This document shows positions 12,050 to 22,671 of a stretch of 64,000 nucleotides of DNA, one piece after another. Every line of letters starts with the position of its first letter. Positions within the stretch are counted from its first letter, which is position 1. Both the position numbers and the translations under genes were made by a program. This DNA comes from Mycoplasmopsis pullorum (GTDB lineage: Bacteria > Bacillota_I > Bacilli_A > Mycoplasmatales > Metamycoplasmataceae): assembly GCF_001900245.1 (NCBI RefSeq), contig NZ_CP017813.1, positions 124,001 through 188,000 on the forward strand, read 5' to 3'. The notes beneath the pieces were generated by a model. The model worked only from the letters and a program-made list of their open reading frames with translations. It did no database searches and had not been told where the DNA came from.

Positions 12050-13845
12050 TTTTTTGGATCCATATTGGTTTTCAAAATTGATAAAAAGGCTTCTTGTGGG
12101 ACTTCGACTGATCCAAGAGTTTTCATTCTTTTCTTACCTTCTTTTTGTTTTTTAAGAAGTTTTTGTCTACGTGTAACATCTCCACCATAAAGTTTAGCAG
12201 TAACGTCTTTACGGTAAGCTTTAATTGTTTCACGAGCAATAATTTTTCCACCAATAGTTGCTTGGACTGGGATTTCGAAGTTTTGTCTTGGGATTGCTTC
12301 TTTTAACTTTTCACATAATTCACGTCCAGATGCATAAGCGCGATCGCGGTGTGAAATAATAGAAAAGGCATCAACTTTATCACCATTTAGTAAGATGTCC
12401 ACTTTTACTAAATCACTTTCACGGTATCCAATTCATTCATATTCAAATGACGCATATCCTTTTGAAGTACTTTTTAGACGATCAAAAAAGTCAAAAATTG
12501 TTTCAGCGAGTGGCATTTCGTATACTAAACGTGAACGATTGTTATCTACATATTGTAAATCTTTGTAAATACCACGTTTGTTTTGACATAATTCCATCAC
12601 ATTACCAATATATTCATTTGGTAAAAATATACTTGCTTCAATATAAGGTTCTTCGATAAAATCAATGAAAGTACGATCTGGTAGTAAGGTTGGATTAGAA
12701 ATCATTTCTATTTCACCGTTTGTCATGTGGACTTTGTACTCAACGCTGGGACTAGTTGCGATAATACCAACGTTGTATTCACGGTCCAATCTTTCTTGAA
12801 GAATTTCCATGTGAAGAAGACCTAAAAATCCAACTCTAAAACCAAATCCTAAAGCTTTTGAGGTTTCTTGTTCTCAAGTTATTGATGAGTCGCTTAATGA
12901 AATTTTTTCTAAACTTTCTTTTAGTTCTGAATAATCTTTAGTATCAATTGGATAAAATCCAGTGTAAACAACTGGTTTCATTTTTTTGTATCCAGCTAAA
13001 GGTTCGGCTGTGGGATTGTCAACTAATGTTATAGTGTCCCCAACGCTGACTTCCTTTGCATCACGAATTGCAGCACTAACTCATCCAACTTCCCCAGCTT
13101 CAAGTCATTCCTTTTTGGTTTCGTTTGGATTTCGAACCCCAAGATCAATTACGTGATATTCTGCGTTGTTCGACATAAATTTGAAACGGTCACCAGTTTT
13201 AAGTTTACCTTCAAAAATTCTAATTAACATAATAACACCACGATAAGGATCGAAGTAACTGTCGAAAATTAATGCTTTTAATGGTTTTGAATCATCCGCA
13301 TTTTTGGGACTAGGAATATATTTAACAATCGCTTCTAATACATCAGGAACACCTTGACCGGTTTTTGCAGAAATTAAAACAGCATTTTCGGTTGAAATAC
13401 CAATAACTTCTTCAATTTCTTGTTTTACTGCTTCAACATCAGCACTTGGTAAATCAATTTTGTTAATTACAGGTATGATTTCAAGATCGTTTTCGATTGC
13501 TAAGTAAACATTGGCCAAAGTTTGAGCTTCAATTCCTTGTGTTGCGTCGACAACTAAAAGAGCTCCCTCGCAGGCTGCGAGAGAACGAGAAACTTCATAA
13601 GTAAAGTCCACGTGACCAGGAGTGTCGATTAAATGAAAAGTATAATCATTGTATTTAAGTTGCACAGCGTTTAATTTGATAGTAATACCACGCTCTTTTT
13701 CTAGTTCCATTGAATCAAGGAATTGTTCGGTTAAATCTCTTTTTGCAACAGTATTAGTAATTTCTAAAATACGGTCTGCTAAAGTACTTTTTCCATGATC
13801 AATATGCGCAATAATTGAAAAATTTTTAATTTTTGATTTATCCAT
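12046..13845 (-). CDS. lepA: Elongation factor 4 (LepA GTPase)
   Basis: Translation GTPase of 599 residues, the standard LepA length. G1 AHIDHGKST (residues 13-21), G2 ERGITIK, G3 DTPGHVDF and G4 NKIDLP are all intact. The C-terminal EF4 domain ([12 protein letters not shown]) shows it is not EF-G. It acts on stalled or mis-translocated ribosomes. A TATAAT 11 bases before the ATG and the lack of an SD suggest a very short leader. Confidence 0.97.
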
Positions 13846-13856
13846 AATTATTAAAA

Positions 13857-13862
13857 ATTATA
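13857..13862 (-). promoter_or_regulatory. -10 box of lepA
   Basis: TATAAT on the minus strand, 11 bases upstream of ATG 13845; no SD lies between. Confidence 0.5.
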
Positions 13863-13955
13863 ATATAAAACCATTTATTTTGATTACGTATAATTTCTTA
13901 ATTAACTATAATATTTCATGTTATTCAAAACTTATATATAATTATTTTACAAAAT

Positions 13956-14048
13956 GGTCAATTACCCAAGTCCGGCTGAAGGGACCGCTCTCGAAAAGCG
14001 GCAGGAGATGAAAGTCTCGCGAGGGTTCGAATCCCTCATTGACCGCCA
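13956..14048 (+). tRNA. tRNA-Ser (anticodon CGA)
   Basis: The acceptor GGTCAAT pairs with ATTGACC and CCA is encoded. The anticodon loop CTCGAAA gives CGA (reads UCG). A long variable arm, typical of class II tRNA-Ser, and the T-loop GGTTCGAATCC are present. TATAAT at 13937-13942 is a likely -10. Confidence 0.96.
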
Positions 14049-14049
14049 C

Positions 14050-14123
14050 GCCATTTTAGCTTAGTGGTAAAGCACTTGACTCGTAATCAAGCGACACGAG
14101 TTCGATTCTCGTAAGTGGCACCA
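14050..14123 (+). tRNA. tRNA-Thr (anticodon CGU)
   Basis: The acceptor GCCATTT pairs with AAGTGGC (one G-U) and CCA is encoded. The anticodon loop CTCGTAA between CTTGA and TCAAG gives CGU (reads ACG), and the T-loop is GTTCGATTC. It starts one base after the CCA of tRNA-Ser, so the pair is one transcript. ACG and UCG are rare codons at this base composition. Confidence 0.96.
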
Positions 14124-14150
14124 TACCATTTTTTGAAATTATTATTAGTT

Positions 14151-14181
14151 AAAAAGCAGAGGAGTAATTCCTCTGCTTTTT
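14151..14181. terminator. Bidirectional terminator of the tRNA pair and dut
   Basis: Perfect 13-bp stem AAAAAGCAGAGGA/TCCTCTGCTTTTT with a 5-base loop. The minus-strand dut stop codon lies inside the downstream arm. Confidence 0.88.
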
Positions 14182-14677
14182 AGTAATTATTTTTAATTCG
14201 GTTATAGTTTTTTTGGTTGACTTTTAAATATCAAGTAAACATTTTGTCATAATCAAGATCAATTAATTGAGCCACACCAACAATTAATTCAAATAATTCA
14301 CGTAAAGTTTCCTTATTGGGATTTGTGATTAGTTTTGAAATTTGAATAAAAATTTCTTTAAATTGATAGGTCAAATCATCACTAACTATTTTCGCTTCAA
14401 TAATTGGATTAATTTTATAAAAATTAGCATTTGAGACTAAAAAGTGAATTAAATCTGTATATTCTTCATAAACTTTATCTCAATTGATGTTTTTGTTCTT
14501 TTTTCAATATTTGAAAAATTGAATTTCATTAGCTAATTCCGAAACTTCAACAGTCAAACCAATTAGTGATTGCAGGTGATGTTTTGATTGTTCAAGTTCC
14601 GGATTCACGCTGAAGACTTTTTCGTTAATTTTTTGGTCTAAGTCTTTTTGTAATTCGAAAATTTGTGAAAAGTCCAT
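14180..14677 (-). CDS. dut: Dimeric all-alpha dUTPase (dUTPase-2 / MazG-like NTP pyrophosphatase fold)
   Basis: The protein has 165 residues with three TGA Trp codons. GLTVEVSELANEIQFFKYW (about residues 40-58) carries the ExxE metal motif. VYEEYTDLIHFLVSNANFY carries the second ExxD motif that binds Mg2+ in this fold. It would hydrolyse dUTP to dUMP, keeping uracil out of DNA. It lies nine bases after asnA on the same strand. The family is well supported, but substrate preference within the all-alpha NTP pyrophosphatases is inferred. Confidence 0.78.
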
Positions 14678-14686
14678 AATTACTCA

Positions 14687-15667
14687 CTAAAGCAGTTCAA
14701 TTCCATCTTTGCTGATTTTTTCTCGATACTCGTTTGGTCAATAACTAGCTTGTACTTCACCAATATGTTTTTTTTCTAATAAAAACATACTTACTCTTGA
14801 TTGTCCAATTCCACCACCTATTGTAAGTGGTAATTCATTATTCACGACATTTTTGTGGTATGGAGAAAGATTTTCTAATTCAGTTTTGGTTAATTTACTT
14901 TGTTCAATTAAACTTTTGTCATTTACTCTAATCCCCATCGATGAGAGTTCGATCGCACGATTTAGCACTGTAGAATAGACGATTAAGTCACCATTAAGTT
15001 TTCAATCATCATAGTCCACAGCACGTTTTGAATGTATTATACCTGATTTGAGTGGATAACCAATTTGATAAATAAAAACAGCACCTTTTTCTTTTGCGAT
15101 TGCATTTTCTCTTTCATCAATTGATAAATTAGGATATAAATCTTCTAAATCTTGTGCACTGATGAAAAATACATTTTCTACAAGTTCTTGTGTTAAAGTT
15201 GGAAACATCTCTTTTAGACGAAAATGTGTGTGTCTGAGTGATAAGTAAATTGATTCAACCGTTTGCTTTAAAAATTCAATTGAACGATCTTTTTCTAAAA
15301 TGATTTTTTCTCAGTCTCATTGATCTACATAGTATGAGTGCACTTCGTCTAAATCTTCTTCACGTCTTATTGCGTTCATGTCGGTATAAAGTCCTTCATA
15401 AGGTGCAAAGTGGTATTGTTTTAATGCATGTCTTTTTCATTTTGCAAGTGAGTGAACCACTTCAAGACGTTCATTAGATTTTGAAGGTACGAAAAATACT
15501 GGTTCTTCTCCATTTAACCCGTCATTTAAACCTGATTGTTTCGACACAAAAAGAGGAGCGGTTGCACGAGTTAAGTTTAGGTTTTTCTTCAATTCTTCTT
15601 GAAAAATTTTTTTCAAATCTTGAATAGCACTCTGGGTTTGTCTAATGCTTAGTTTTGGAATATACAT
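14687..15667 (-). CDS. asnA: Aspartate-ammonia ligase (asparagine synthetase A)
   Basis: The protein has 326 residues, near the E. coli AsnA length of 330, and belongs to the class II tRNA-synthetase-like fold. It shows [53 protein letters not shown] and the C-terminal [19 protein letters not shown]. It makes Asn from Asp, ammonia and ATP. SD AAGGAG precedes the ATG. TATAAT at 15700-15695 is a candidate -10. Confidence 0.96.
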
Positions 15668-15721
15668 AATTCTCCTTTTAATCTATATTTATTAATTATA
15701 CAAACATTAATTTGAAACAAA

Positions 15722-15743
15722 ATAAAATCCTGCAATGCAGGAT
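15722..15743 (-). terminator. Terminator after the Bax-inhibitor-like gene
   Basis: Stem ATCCTGC/GCAGGAT with a 3-base loop, followed on the minus strand by TTTTATT. Confidence 0.75.
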
Positions 15744-15748
15744 CAAAT

Positions 15749-16504
15749 TTAGTTTTTGTTAAATGAGAAAAGACGTAAGATTTGTAATACCAATTGCACG
15801 TAGTTAGAAAATAAACTAACTGAGAACATAAGAGCTTCCTTAACTAATTCTTTTTTGTCCACTGTAGTCTCAAAACTTTCTGCCTTTTTACGTAATAAGT
15901 AAAAATCAATAGCAGTTGAAACGAAAACAATTGTAATAATTAAAAATGAATAAAAGTTACTCATTGTTAATAACGTTTTACTGTTGCTTGTTACAAAAAT
16001 TGTTACAAATACAACAATGGTTGTGACGATATAAACAGCAAATAAAATTCAATATATAAAAGTTAATTTTTCAATTTTAATTATTTCAAAGTACCCGAGT
16101 AAACCAGCAGCAATCATTATTATCCCAGGGATTAGCAATGAACCAAAGATAATAAGTGTACGATTACTATCGAATTCAAGTCAAACCTTTGTTGCATATA
16201 CGACAAAGTAACTTAAAAAGAAAACAATAACTATTGATGAAACAATCTTTCAAAATAGATTCATCCGGTTTCCATAATAACTAAAAACTACTAAAAAAAT
16301 TAGACCACTAATGAAAATCCCAAAAGAAGTCCCGATACCAGCCGGTTGCATTAGTCAACGCGGTGATACAAAGTACGATGCAATTCCCATTGTGGCGATT
16401 AAAATAGTAAAAGCAATACCAAAAAATAACGAAACAAGTGCATAAAAAGTCTTGCGTCCGTTAGTAATTGATATTCTTTGTTCTTGATGTAAAAATTCAT
16501 TCAT
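15749..16504 (-). CDS. Multi-pass membrane protein resembling the Bax inhibitor-1/YccA family
   Basis: The protein has 251 residues with about seven hydrophobic segments and short loops. The last segment, EALMFSVSLFSNYVQLVLQILRLF, follows the pattern of the C-terminal BI-1 helix, in which an aromatic/Asn pair precedes the final hydrophobic stretch. The N-terminal ALVSLFFGIAFTILIATMG also fits. BI-1 proteins are linked to calcium leak or membrane-protein quality control. The assignment rests on length, topology and the last helix only. It ends just before a terminator and lies downstream of der. Confidence 0.6.
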
Positions 16505-16546
16505 AATACATAAATTTTATCACAAAAAAACTTGAATAACCTAAAG

Positions 16547-17851
16547 CTACTCAAGTCCATTACGGTTTTTATAATTAATTCGAATTGGACAACCTTTAAA
16601 GTTAAATGTTAATCTTAATTGATTTTCCAAAAATCTTGTGTATGAAAAGTGAACATATTTTTTATTGTTTACGTAAAAATTAAAAGTAGGTATTTTATCT
16701 AAAGTTTTACGTACAAAATAAACATTTAAACGACCGCCATTATAAGGAGCGGCAGGTTGAATCATTTGTGTTTCCATCACAAATTTTGATAAAAGAGATG
16801 GTTTGATATCTCTTTCTAAGTTTTCACGAACTTCATTCAATGTGTCGACTAATTTACCTAAACGTTGGTTATATTTTGCACTAATAAATACAAACGGAAC
16901 TCAAGGGACAAAATGCAATTTGTGTCTTAATCTTTTTTCGTACTCAGCCATTGTGTTTGTTTCTTTTTCAACTAAATCTCACTTGTTTATAACCACAATA
17001 ATAGGTTTATCATTTTCTAATGCATAACCAATTATACGAGCATCAAAGTGTGAAATTTCAGCAGTAGCATCAATTAAAATTAATGATAAATCACTTTCGG
17101 CCAAACTATTCATTGCACGCATAAGTGCATAGTGATCCACACTTTCGATTAGTTTACTTTTTCGCATGATTCCAGCAGTATCGATTACGTTATATTCTTT
17201 ACCATCAATGATAACGTTAGATTTAACACTGTCCCGAGTGGTACCTGGGACATCTGAAACGATTGAACGATTTTCTTTGGTTAAATTATTTAATAATGAG
17301 CTTTTTCCTGCATTAGGACGTCCGATGATTGATAACTTAAAAAGTGAATGATCTTCTTCATCAGTAAAGTCCAGATAACTTAAACATTTATCTAAAACTT
17401 CCCCAATACCTTCCCCGTGCAATGCTGAAATCGGAAAAATTTCATCGACACCTAATTTATACCATGAAAAGTCAAACATTTGGTTGCTTTCTAATTTGTT
17501 AGCAGCAACAATGATTGGTTTTTTCGATCTACGTAAGATATTCATGATAAAAGCATCATCATTGGTAATTTCAGAAGTACCATCAACAAGGAAGATGATC
17601 ACGTCTGCTTCATCAATAGCAATTTTTGCTTGAATTTGGATTTGATCTTGAAATGGTCTATTTTCAATTTCAATTCCACCAGTATCAATGAATCTGAGTG
17701 TGTGACCAGCTCATTGAACATTTTCATATAGTCTATCACGAGTAACACCAGGTTCATCGTGCACAATTGATATTTTTTTACCGATTAATTTGTTAAAAAA
17801 AGTGCTTTTTCCGACATTTGGTTTTCCAATTATAGCAACTGTATTACGCAT
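16547..17851 (-). CDS. der: Ribosome-assembly GTPase Der (EngA)
   Basis: The protein has 434 residues with two tandem G domains. The first P-loop is GKPNVGKST at residues 9-17 with DTGG and TRDRLYE. The second is GRPNAGKSS with [16 protein letters not shown]-like domain ends the protein. It acts in 50S assembly. The start ATG lies inside the cmk 3' end (8-base overlap), so the two are translationally coupled. Confidence 0.96.
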
Positions 17852-18518
17852 TTTCACTCACTTTTTGGTTAATTATATTAATAATAGTTTGGACAACTTC
17901 TTCAAAATCCATATTGGTGCAATCAATTTCGATTGCATCTTCGGTTTTGTGTAATGGATCAACTTCTCGATTCATATCTTGTGCATCACGTGCTTTTACT
18001 TCGTAAAGTACTTCTTCAAAGTTAGTTTTGTATCCTAATTCATTATTTTGAATACATCTACGGTTTGCACGCTCTTCAGGATCGGCTCATAAAAATATTT
18101 TAACTTCAGCATGTGGCATTAATTTAAAAGTTGTGTCACGACCATCAACAATGAATCCTTTTTCTTGTTTTGTCATTTGTTGTACATAATCAACTACGAA
18201 ATTACGAACTTCTTGAATTTTAGCAACTACGGCCGCACTTTGTGATACGTAGTCAGCTCTAATTTCGTGCGAAATGTTCCGACCATTTAGTCACACACTT
18301 TCGTCGTATTGCAATTTAAGCATCCCAGGGACTAATGAATTAATTACCGAATTTATATCATAGGGATCTAAACCATTTTGTATTACATTAAATGCAATTG
18401 CTCGATACAAACTGCCGCTATTAATCGGTGTGTAACCGAGTCTTTTTGAAATTTCTTTGCTAACTGTACTCTTGCCTGCACCACTTGGTCCATCAATTGC
18501 AACATTCACTTTCTTCAT
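17844..18518 (-). CDS. cmk: Cytidylate kinase
   Basis: The protein has 224 residues. The P-loop is [10 protein letters not shown] at residues 9-18, then [37 protein letters not shown] (CMP-binding), [10 protein letters not shown] and RANRR. It phosphorylates CMP and dCMP. GAGGTC serves as SD. cmk-der adjacency is conserved in Firmicutes and mollicutes. Confidence 0.96.
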
Positions 18519-18591
18519 TTGACCTCACATAGATTGAAATTGTAAATTTAAAAATTAAAAAAATTATATATTAAACCAGTCAATATACATT

Positions 18592-19029
18592 TTAAATTTT
18601 AATTTTATTTAGAATTATTCGTGTTGTTTTGGTTAAATCAACCTTTTCATTTTTATTTTCTTTGAAATTTTTTTCAAATTCAATTAAATCCTGTGCATTC
18701 TTATCTGAAAAATTATATTTTTCAAAAAATGACTTATTCGAATTGTTTTGAAAAATTGTATAAATTTCGGATTCTAAAAAATCAATATCGTACTGTATTT
18801 CGATGTTTTTGAGCATTAATTCTTCTGAATAATCCAATTCAATTTTAACTTCTTCAAAGTGTAAATTATCATATTTATTTAAAAATTCAAAATCATCTTG
18901 ATTCATTATTTTTTTAAATCGCTTAATATTGTGTGCTAATTTTGGATTATTTTGAAAACTAAGGGAACACAAAAGTTCAAAATTATATTGTTTTTTATCT
19001 AATGCAGCTGATTCTTGATTTTTTTTCAT
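18592..19029 (-). CDS. Hypothetical protein, charged, 145 aa
   Basis: I do not recognise the family. The protein is soluble, rich in Lys, Glu, Asn and Phe, and has no signal peptide or membrane segment. Its middle (DFEFLNKYDNLHFEEVKIEL) and C-terminal half look helical. It sits upstream of cmk on the same strand and is divergent from ftsY. TAAAAT ends six bases before the ATG with no SD, so a leaderless start is likely. The codon use and promoter support a real gene. Confidence 0.7.
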   Translation of the reverse strand: MKKNQESAALDKKQYNFELLCSLSFQNNPKLAHNIKRFKKIMNQDDFEFLNKYDNLHFEEVKIELDYSEELMLKNIEIQYDIDFLESEIYTIFQNNSNKSFFEKYNFSDKNAQDLIEFEKNFKENKNEKVDLTKTTRIILNKIKI

Positions 19030-19035
19030 ATTTTT

Positions 19036-19041
19036 ATTTTA
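19036..19041 (-). promoter_or_regulatory. -10 box of the 18592-19029 gene
   Basis: TAAAAT on the minus strand, six bases before ATG 19029. The divergent ftsY has its own TAAAAT at 19064-19069. Confidence 0.5.
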
Positions 19042-19063
19042 CTTAAATAAACACAAAAAAAGT

Positions 19064-19069
19064 TAAAAT
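19064..19069 (+). promoter_or_regulatory. -10 box of ftsY
   Basis: TAAAAT ends seven bases before ATG 19077 with no SD between. Confidence 0.5.
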
Positions 19070-19076
19070 AATAATT

Positions 19077-20075
19077 ATGAAGTTTTTTAAAAAAATAATC
19101 AATAAAGTCTTTGCGAAAAAAGAGAACGAAATACCTAAAACAATAAGCGAGAAGTATGAAAAGGGACTATCAAATACTTCGAGCTTTGGTCGTAAAATTT
19201 TAGAATTACAAAGTCGTCACAACGAAATTAATGAAGAATATTTTGAAGAATTAGAAGAATTATTAATCATGTCAGATATTAATTTTAATTTAGTGGACCA
19301 AATTATTGAAAAAATTAAGTCTGAAGTTAAATTAAATAACATTAGTGACTTTAATTTAATTAACGAAATTATTGCTGAGAGTCTTTTTAGTGCGTATGCA
19401 AATAATACAATTGTTAATACTAATTTAAACTACGAAAATGGTCGTTTGAATGTTTTTGTAATGGTTGGAGTTAATGGTTCAGGAAAGACCACATCAATTG
19501 CCAAAATTGCAAATATGTACTTAAAACAAGGTAAAAAAGTATTAATTGCCGCTGGGGACACTTTTAGAGCAGCAGCGGTAGAGCAACTTAGTGTCTGAGC
19601 TGAAAGAATTGGTGCAGACATTATTAAACCGCTTCAAAATAATCAAGATCCTGCGAGTGTAGTGTACCAAGCAATGCAAAAAGCTACTCAAGAAAATTAC
19701 GATTTATTAATTATTGATACAGCTGGCCGTTTACAAAATAAAGTTAATTTAATGAATGAATTAAACAAAATGATTGGTGTGATTCGTAAATTTCAAGTTG
19801 ACGCGCCACATGAGTCCCTATTGGTCATGGATGCGACCACGGGACAAAATGGTCTTTCACAAGCTAAAATTTTCAAAGAAGTTGCTAACCTAAGTGGGAT
19901 TATTTTAACTAAATTAGATGGTACCAGCAAAGGTGGGATTGTTTTATCGATCAAAAATGAATTTGACTTGAATGTTAAGTATGTAGGTCTAGGTGAAAAA
20001 TTAGACGATTTACAACAATTTGATCTTGAGTTATTTATTTATGAAATGACTAAGGAATTAAATAATGAAAGATAA
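19077..20075 (+). CDS. ftsY: Signal recognition particle receptor FtsY
   Basis: SRP-GTPase of 332 residues. An N domain (residues about 30-120) leads to the P-loop [10 protein letters not shown] (131-140), [34 protein letters not shown], the [10 protein letters not shown] motif and the closing [16 protein letters not shown]. It docks SRP-ribosome complexes at the membrane. The acidic A domain of E. coli is reduced to a basic stretch. It overlaps ylxM by 11 bases. Confidence 0.96.
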
Positions 20076-20289
20076 AAAAGATATTGAAACTGTCGATTAC
20101 TATGTAAATTTATTTGAGCAATATCACAATTTTTTAACTCAAAATCAAAAGCAAGTTTTTCAACTTTATTTTTACGAAGACTTGTCATATTCAGAAATTG
20201 CGGAAGTTTTAGCAACATCTCGAACTGCTGCGTATGACACACTAAAAAAGTGTTTAAATAAGCTTGAAAAAATCGCAAGTAAAATGTAA
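20065..20289 (+). CDS. ylxM: YlxM/p13 family SRP-associated HTH protein
   Basis: The protein has 74 residues. The helix-turn-helix LSYSEIAEVLATSRTAAYDTLKKCLNKLE and the front LTQNQKQVFQLYFYEDLS are typical of YlxM, which is usually encoded next to SRP genes. The overlap with ftsY supports co-translation. It is shorter than the common 110-residue form, lacking the C-terminal tail. Confidence 0.9.
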   Translation: MKDKKDIETVDYYVNLFEQYHNFLTQNQKQVFQLYFYEDLSYSEIAEVLATSRTAAYDTLKKCLNKLEKIASKM

Positions 20290-20336
20290 TTTATTATTTT
20301 ATTTATTAACAAAAAAATTTATAATTATTTACAACT

Positions 20337-20936
20337 ATGATAGAAAAGAAGATTCCGATTATTATTTTTACTGGTCCTAGTGGTGTTGGTAAGGGGACTG
20401 TTGAAAGATTATTATTTGAGTTTGACGAGTTAAACTTATCTTTATCATGCTCTGTGACCACTCGAAAACCGCGAAGTGGTGAAGTTCATGGAATTCATTA
20501 TTATTTTCTAGATAAAGCATTAGTTCAGCAAAAAATAAAAGCTCGTGAATTTCTAGAATTTTCTTATCATTTTGGTAACTATTATGGTACCTTGTATTCT
20601 GAATTAGAAAAAATTAATAACAAAGGTAAAAATCCAATGTTAGAAATTGAAACACAAGGTGCGATGCAAATTTTGAAAAAATTAGAAAATGATCCTAAAT
20701 TTAACGTAATTACTATCTTTTTACTTCCACCGACAATTGCAGACTTAAAAGAACGTATTATTAAACGCGGTTCTGAAGATGATGACACTTTAAGAGCTCG
20801 TCTTGAAAAAGCTGAAAAAGAAATCGAAGAATCAACCGTATTTAAGTATAGAGTATATAATCACACTCCTGAACAAGCTGCTGAAGAAATTAGAAATATA
20901 TTACATAAGGAATTAAAAATTAATGATTTTTGTTAG
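20337..20936 (+). CDS. gmk: Guanylate kinase
   Basis: The protein has 199 residues. The P-loop is GPSGVGKGT at residues 11-19. SCSVTTRKPRSGEVHGIHYYF is the GMP-binding region and MLEIETQGAMQI follows. It converts GMP to GDP. TATAAT lies 11 bases before the ATG. It heads the overlapping chain gmk-prpC-prkC-rsgA-rpe, and its last 14 bases overlap prpC. Confidence 0.96.
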   Translation: MIEKKIPIIIFTGPSGVGKGTVERLLFEFDELNLSLSCSVTTRKPRSGEVHGIHYYFLDKALVQQKIKAREFLEFSYHFGNYYGTLYSELEKINNKGKNPMLEIETQGAMQILKKLENDPKFNVITIFLLPPTIADLKERIIKRGSEDDDTLRARLEKAEKEIEESTVFKYRVYNHTPEQAAEEIRNILHKELKINDFC

Positions 20937-21669
20937 TCGAAGTGAAAAAGGAAAAAGACAATCAAATCAAGATCGTGTTGGAGTTTTTGAGAACAAAGAC
21001 ACGATCTTTGCTATTTTATGCGACGGCATGGGAGGACACTCAGGTGGAGAAATAGCTTCTTCATTAGCCGTCAATTTTTTATCTCGCGAATTTGTCAATA
21101 ATTTTAACTATAAAAAAGACGATGTTAAATTATGATTTGACATTAATATTGACAAGTTAAAACGTTTAATGGTTCGCGAAGTTAAAGAAAATGATGAGTC
21201 CCTGATGGAGATGGGGACAACTATCACAGGTGTCTTAATCATTAAAAAAGAAAATAGAATTTACTTTTTTAATTGTGGTGACTCGAGGGGATACGCACTC
21301 CTAAAAAATGGTGCTTTAAATCAAATTACGGTCGATCAAAATGTTTTTAATTTATTGAATAGCAATGGTCAAACAGACTTAATTAATAGGTACAAACAAA
21401 CCAATAGCTTATGAAAATTAACTAGTGCGGTTGGACCAAAAATCGCGACCACATTAGAAATTTTCGAACTTGAAGCTAAACATTTTCCACAGATTAAAAA
21501 AATTCTCTTAACTAGCGACGGAATCCACGGTGCAGTTGATTTTAAAAGTATTGAGTTGATTTTAAGTTCTCAAAATTCGATAGATCAGATTGCGAATAAA
21601 CTCCTCGATGAAGCTATTTTAGGTGACTCAACTGACAATATGTCACTTATTATTTTGGATATGGAGTAA
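20923..21669 (+). CDS. prpC: PP2C-type Ser/Thr phosphatase
   Basis: The protein has 248 residues. The PP2C motifs are in order: SNQDRVGVF, LCDGMGGHSGGEIAS (metal-binding Asp-Gly), FNCGDSRGYALL, LTSDGIHGAVD and STDNMSLIIL. It dephosphorylates targets of the adjacent kinase. The kinase/phosphatase pair next to gmk and rsgA is a conserved arrangement. Confidence 0.94.
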
Positions 21670-21672
21670 GAT

Positions 21673-22671
21673 ATGGAATTTAAAAACATACCACCTAAAT
21701 CTTCGACAATTTATTCGAAATATCTGATTAAAAAAATTCTTGGTGCTGGAGGTAGTGCTACAGTTTATTTAGTAAGTGCACTGGATAATCCAAAACAACT
21801 TTATGCACTCAAATATCGTGTACCCGATTCTAACGCTAATAATTTTAAACGTTTTGAGCAAGAAGCAAAAATACTCTCAAAATTAAAAAGTGTCAACATT
21901 CCTTATTTCGTTGAAAGCTATATTACAGCAGAAGAACAATATTACGTGATGGAATATATTGAAGGTGAAACACTTCGCTCAATGATTGAAAAAAATGGAC
22001 ACATTCATACTCGTGCGGCTGTTAGTTATGCAAAACAAATCGCCAGTGGGATTGGGGAACTTCATGCTAATTCAATTGTCCACAGGGACATTAAGAGTCA
22101 AAATATCATAATCTCAAAGAATCAAACAGTTAAAATTATTGACCTAGGTATTTCACTCGAAGAAGACACACAACGTTTAACAAAAACACACAATATCATG
22201 TGTTCTATTTATTATGCAGCTCCTGAACTAGCGGATCCAAAATGCAAAATTCAACCAACTGTTGATGTGTACGCACTGGGGATAGTTTTGTTTGAAATGT
22301 TAACTGGTGATTATCCATTTCAAGGTAGCGATGCACGTAAAACGTTCTTTATGCATCGTGATCAAGAATTACCTTCAATTATGCAAATTCGCGAAATTCC
22401 GCAAGCTTTAGAAAATGCGGTAATTAAAGCAACGGCAAAAGATCCAAAGAAAAGATATCAAACGATGTGAGAATTACGTGCTGATTTGGAGACAGTTTTA
22501 AAACCATCACGTTCGCTCGAAGAAAAGATTTCATTAAAAACAATGAAACCAAAGAAAAAAATGAGAGACCACTTTAACTCCTGAAAAGTGAGTGCAATCA
22601 TGTGTATAATTGTAGTAATATTGATCGGAGTTTGTTTGTATTTTGTCCAAAGGATGTCGAATGGAATATAA
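21673..22671 (+). CDS. prkC: Hanks-type Ser/Thr protein kinase with one membrane anchor
   Basis: The protein has 332 residues. Gly loop GAGGSATVYL (24-33), catalytic Lys in YALKYR (47), HRDIKSQNII (137 onward), DLG in place of the usual DFG (157-159), and the APE-like segment YAAPELADP are present. A TGA-containing C-terminal tail carries a single hydrophobic helix (SAIMCIIVVILIGVCLYFV) and ends 5-6 residues later. The extracellular PASTA repeats of Firmicute PrkC are missing, so it cannot sense muropeptides. This fits a wall-less cell. Its end overlaps rsgA by 11 bases. Confidence 0.95.

Noticed and set aside
13979-14123. Possible T-box or other leader near the tRNAs
   Set aside because: The sequence is fully explained by two tRNAs and a terminator; no specifier loop precedes asnA, cysS or argS.
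22643-22660. Earlier TTG start for rsgA
   Set aside because: ATG 22661 has an AAAGGA at good spacing and gives the usual N-terminus; the TTG would add six residues with no SD.
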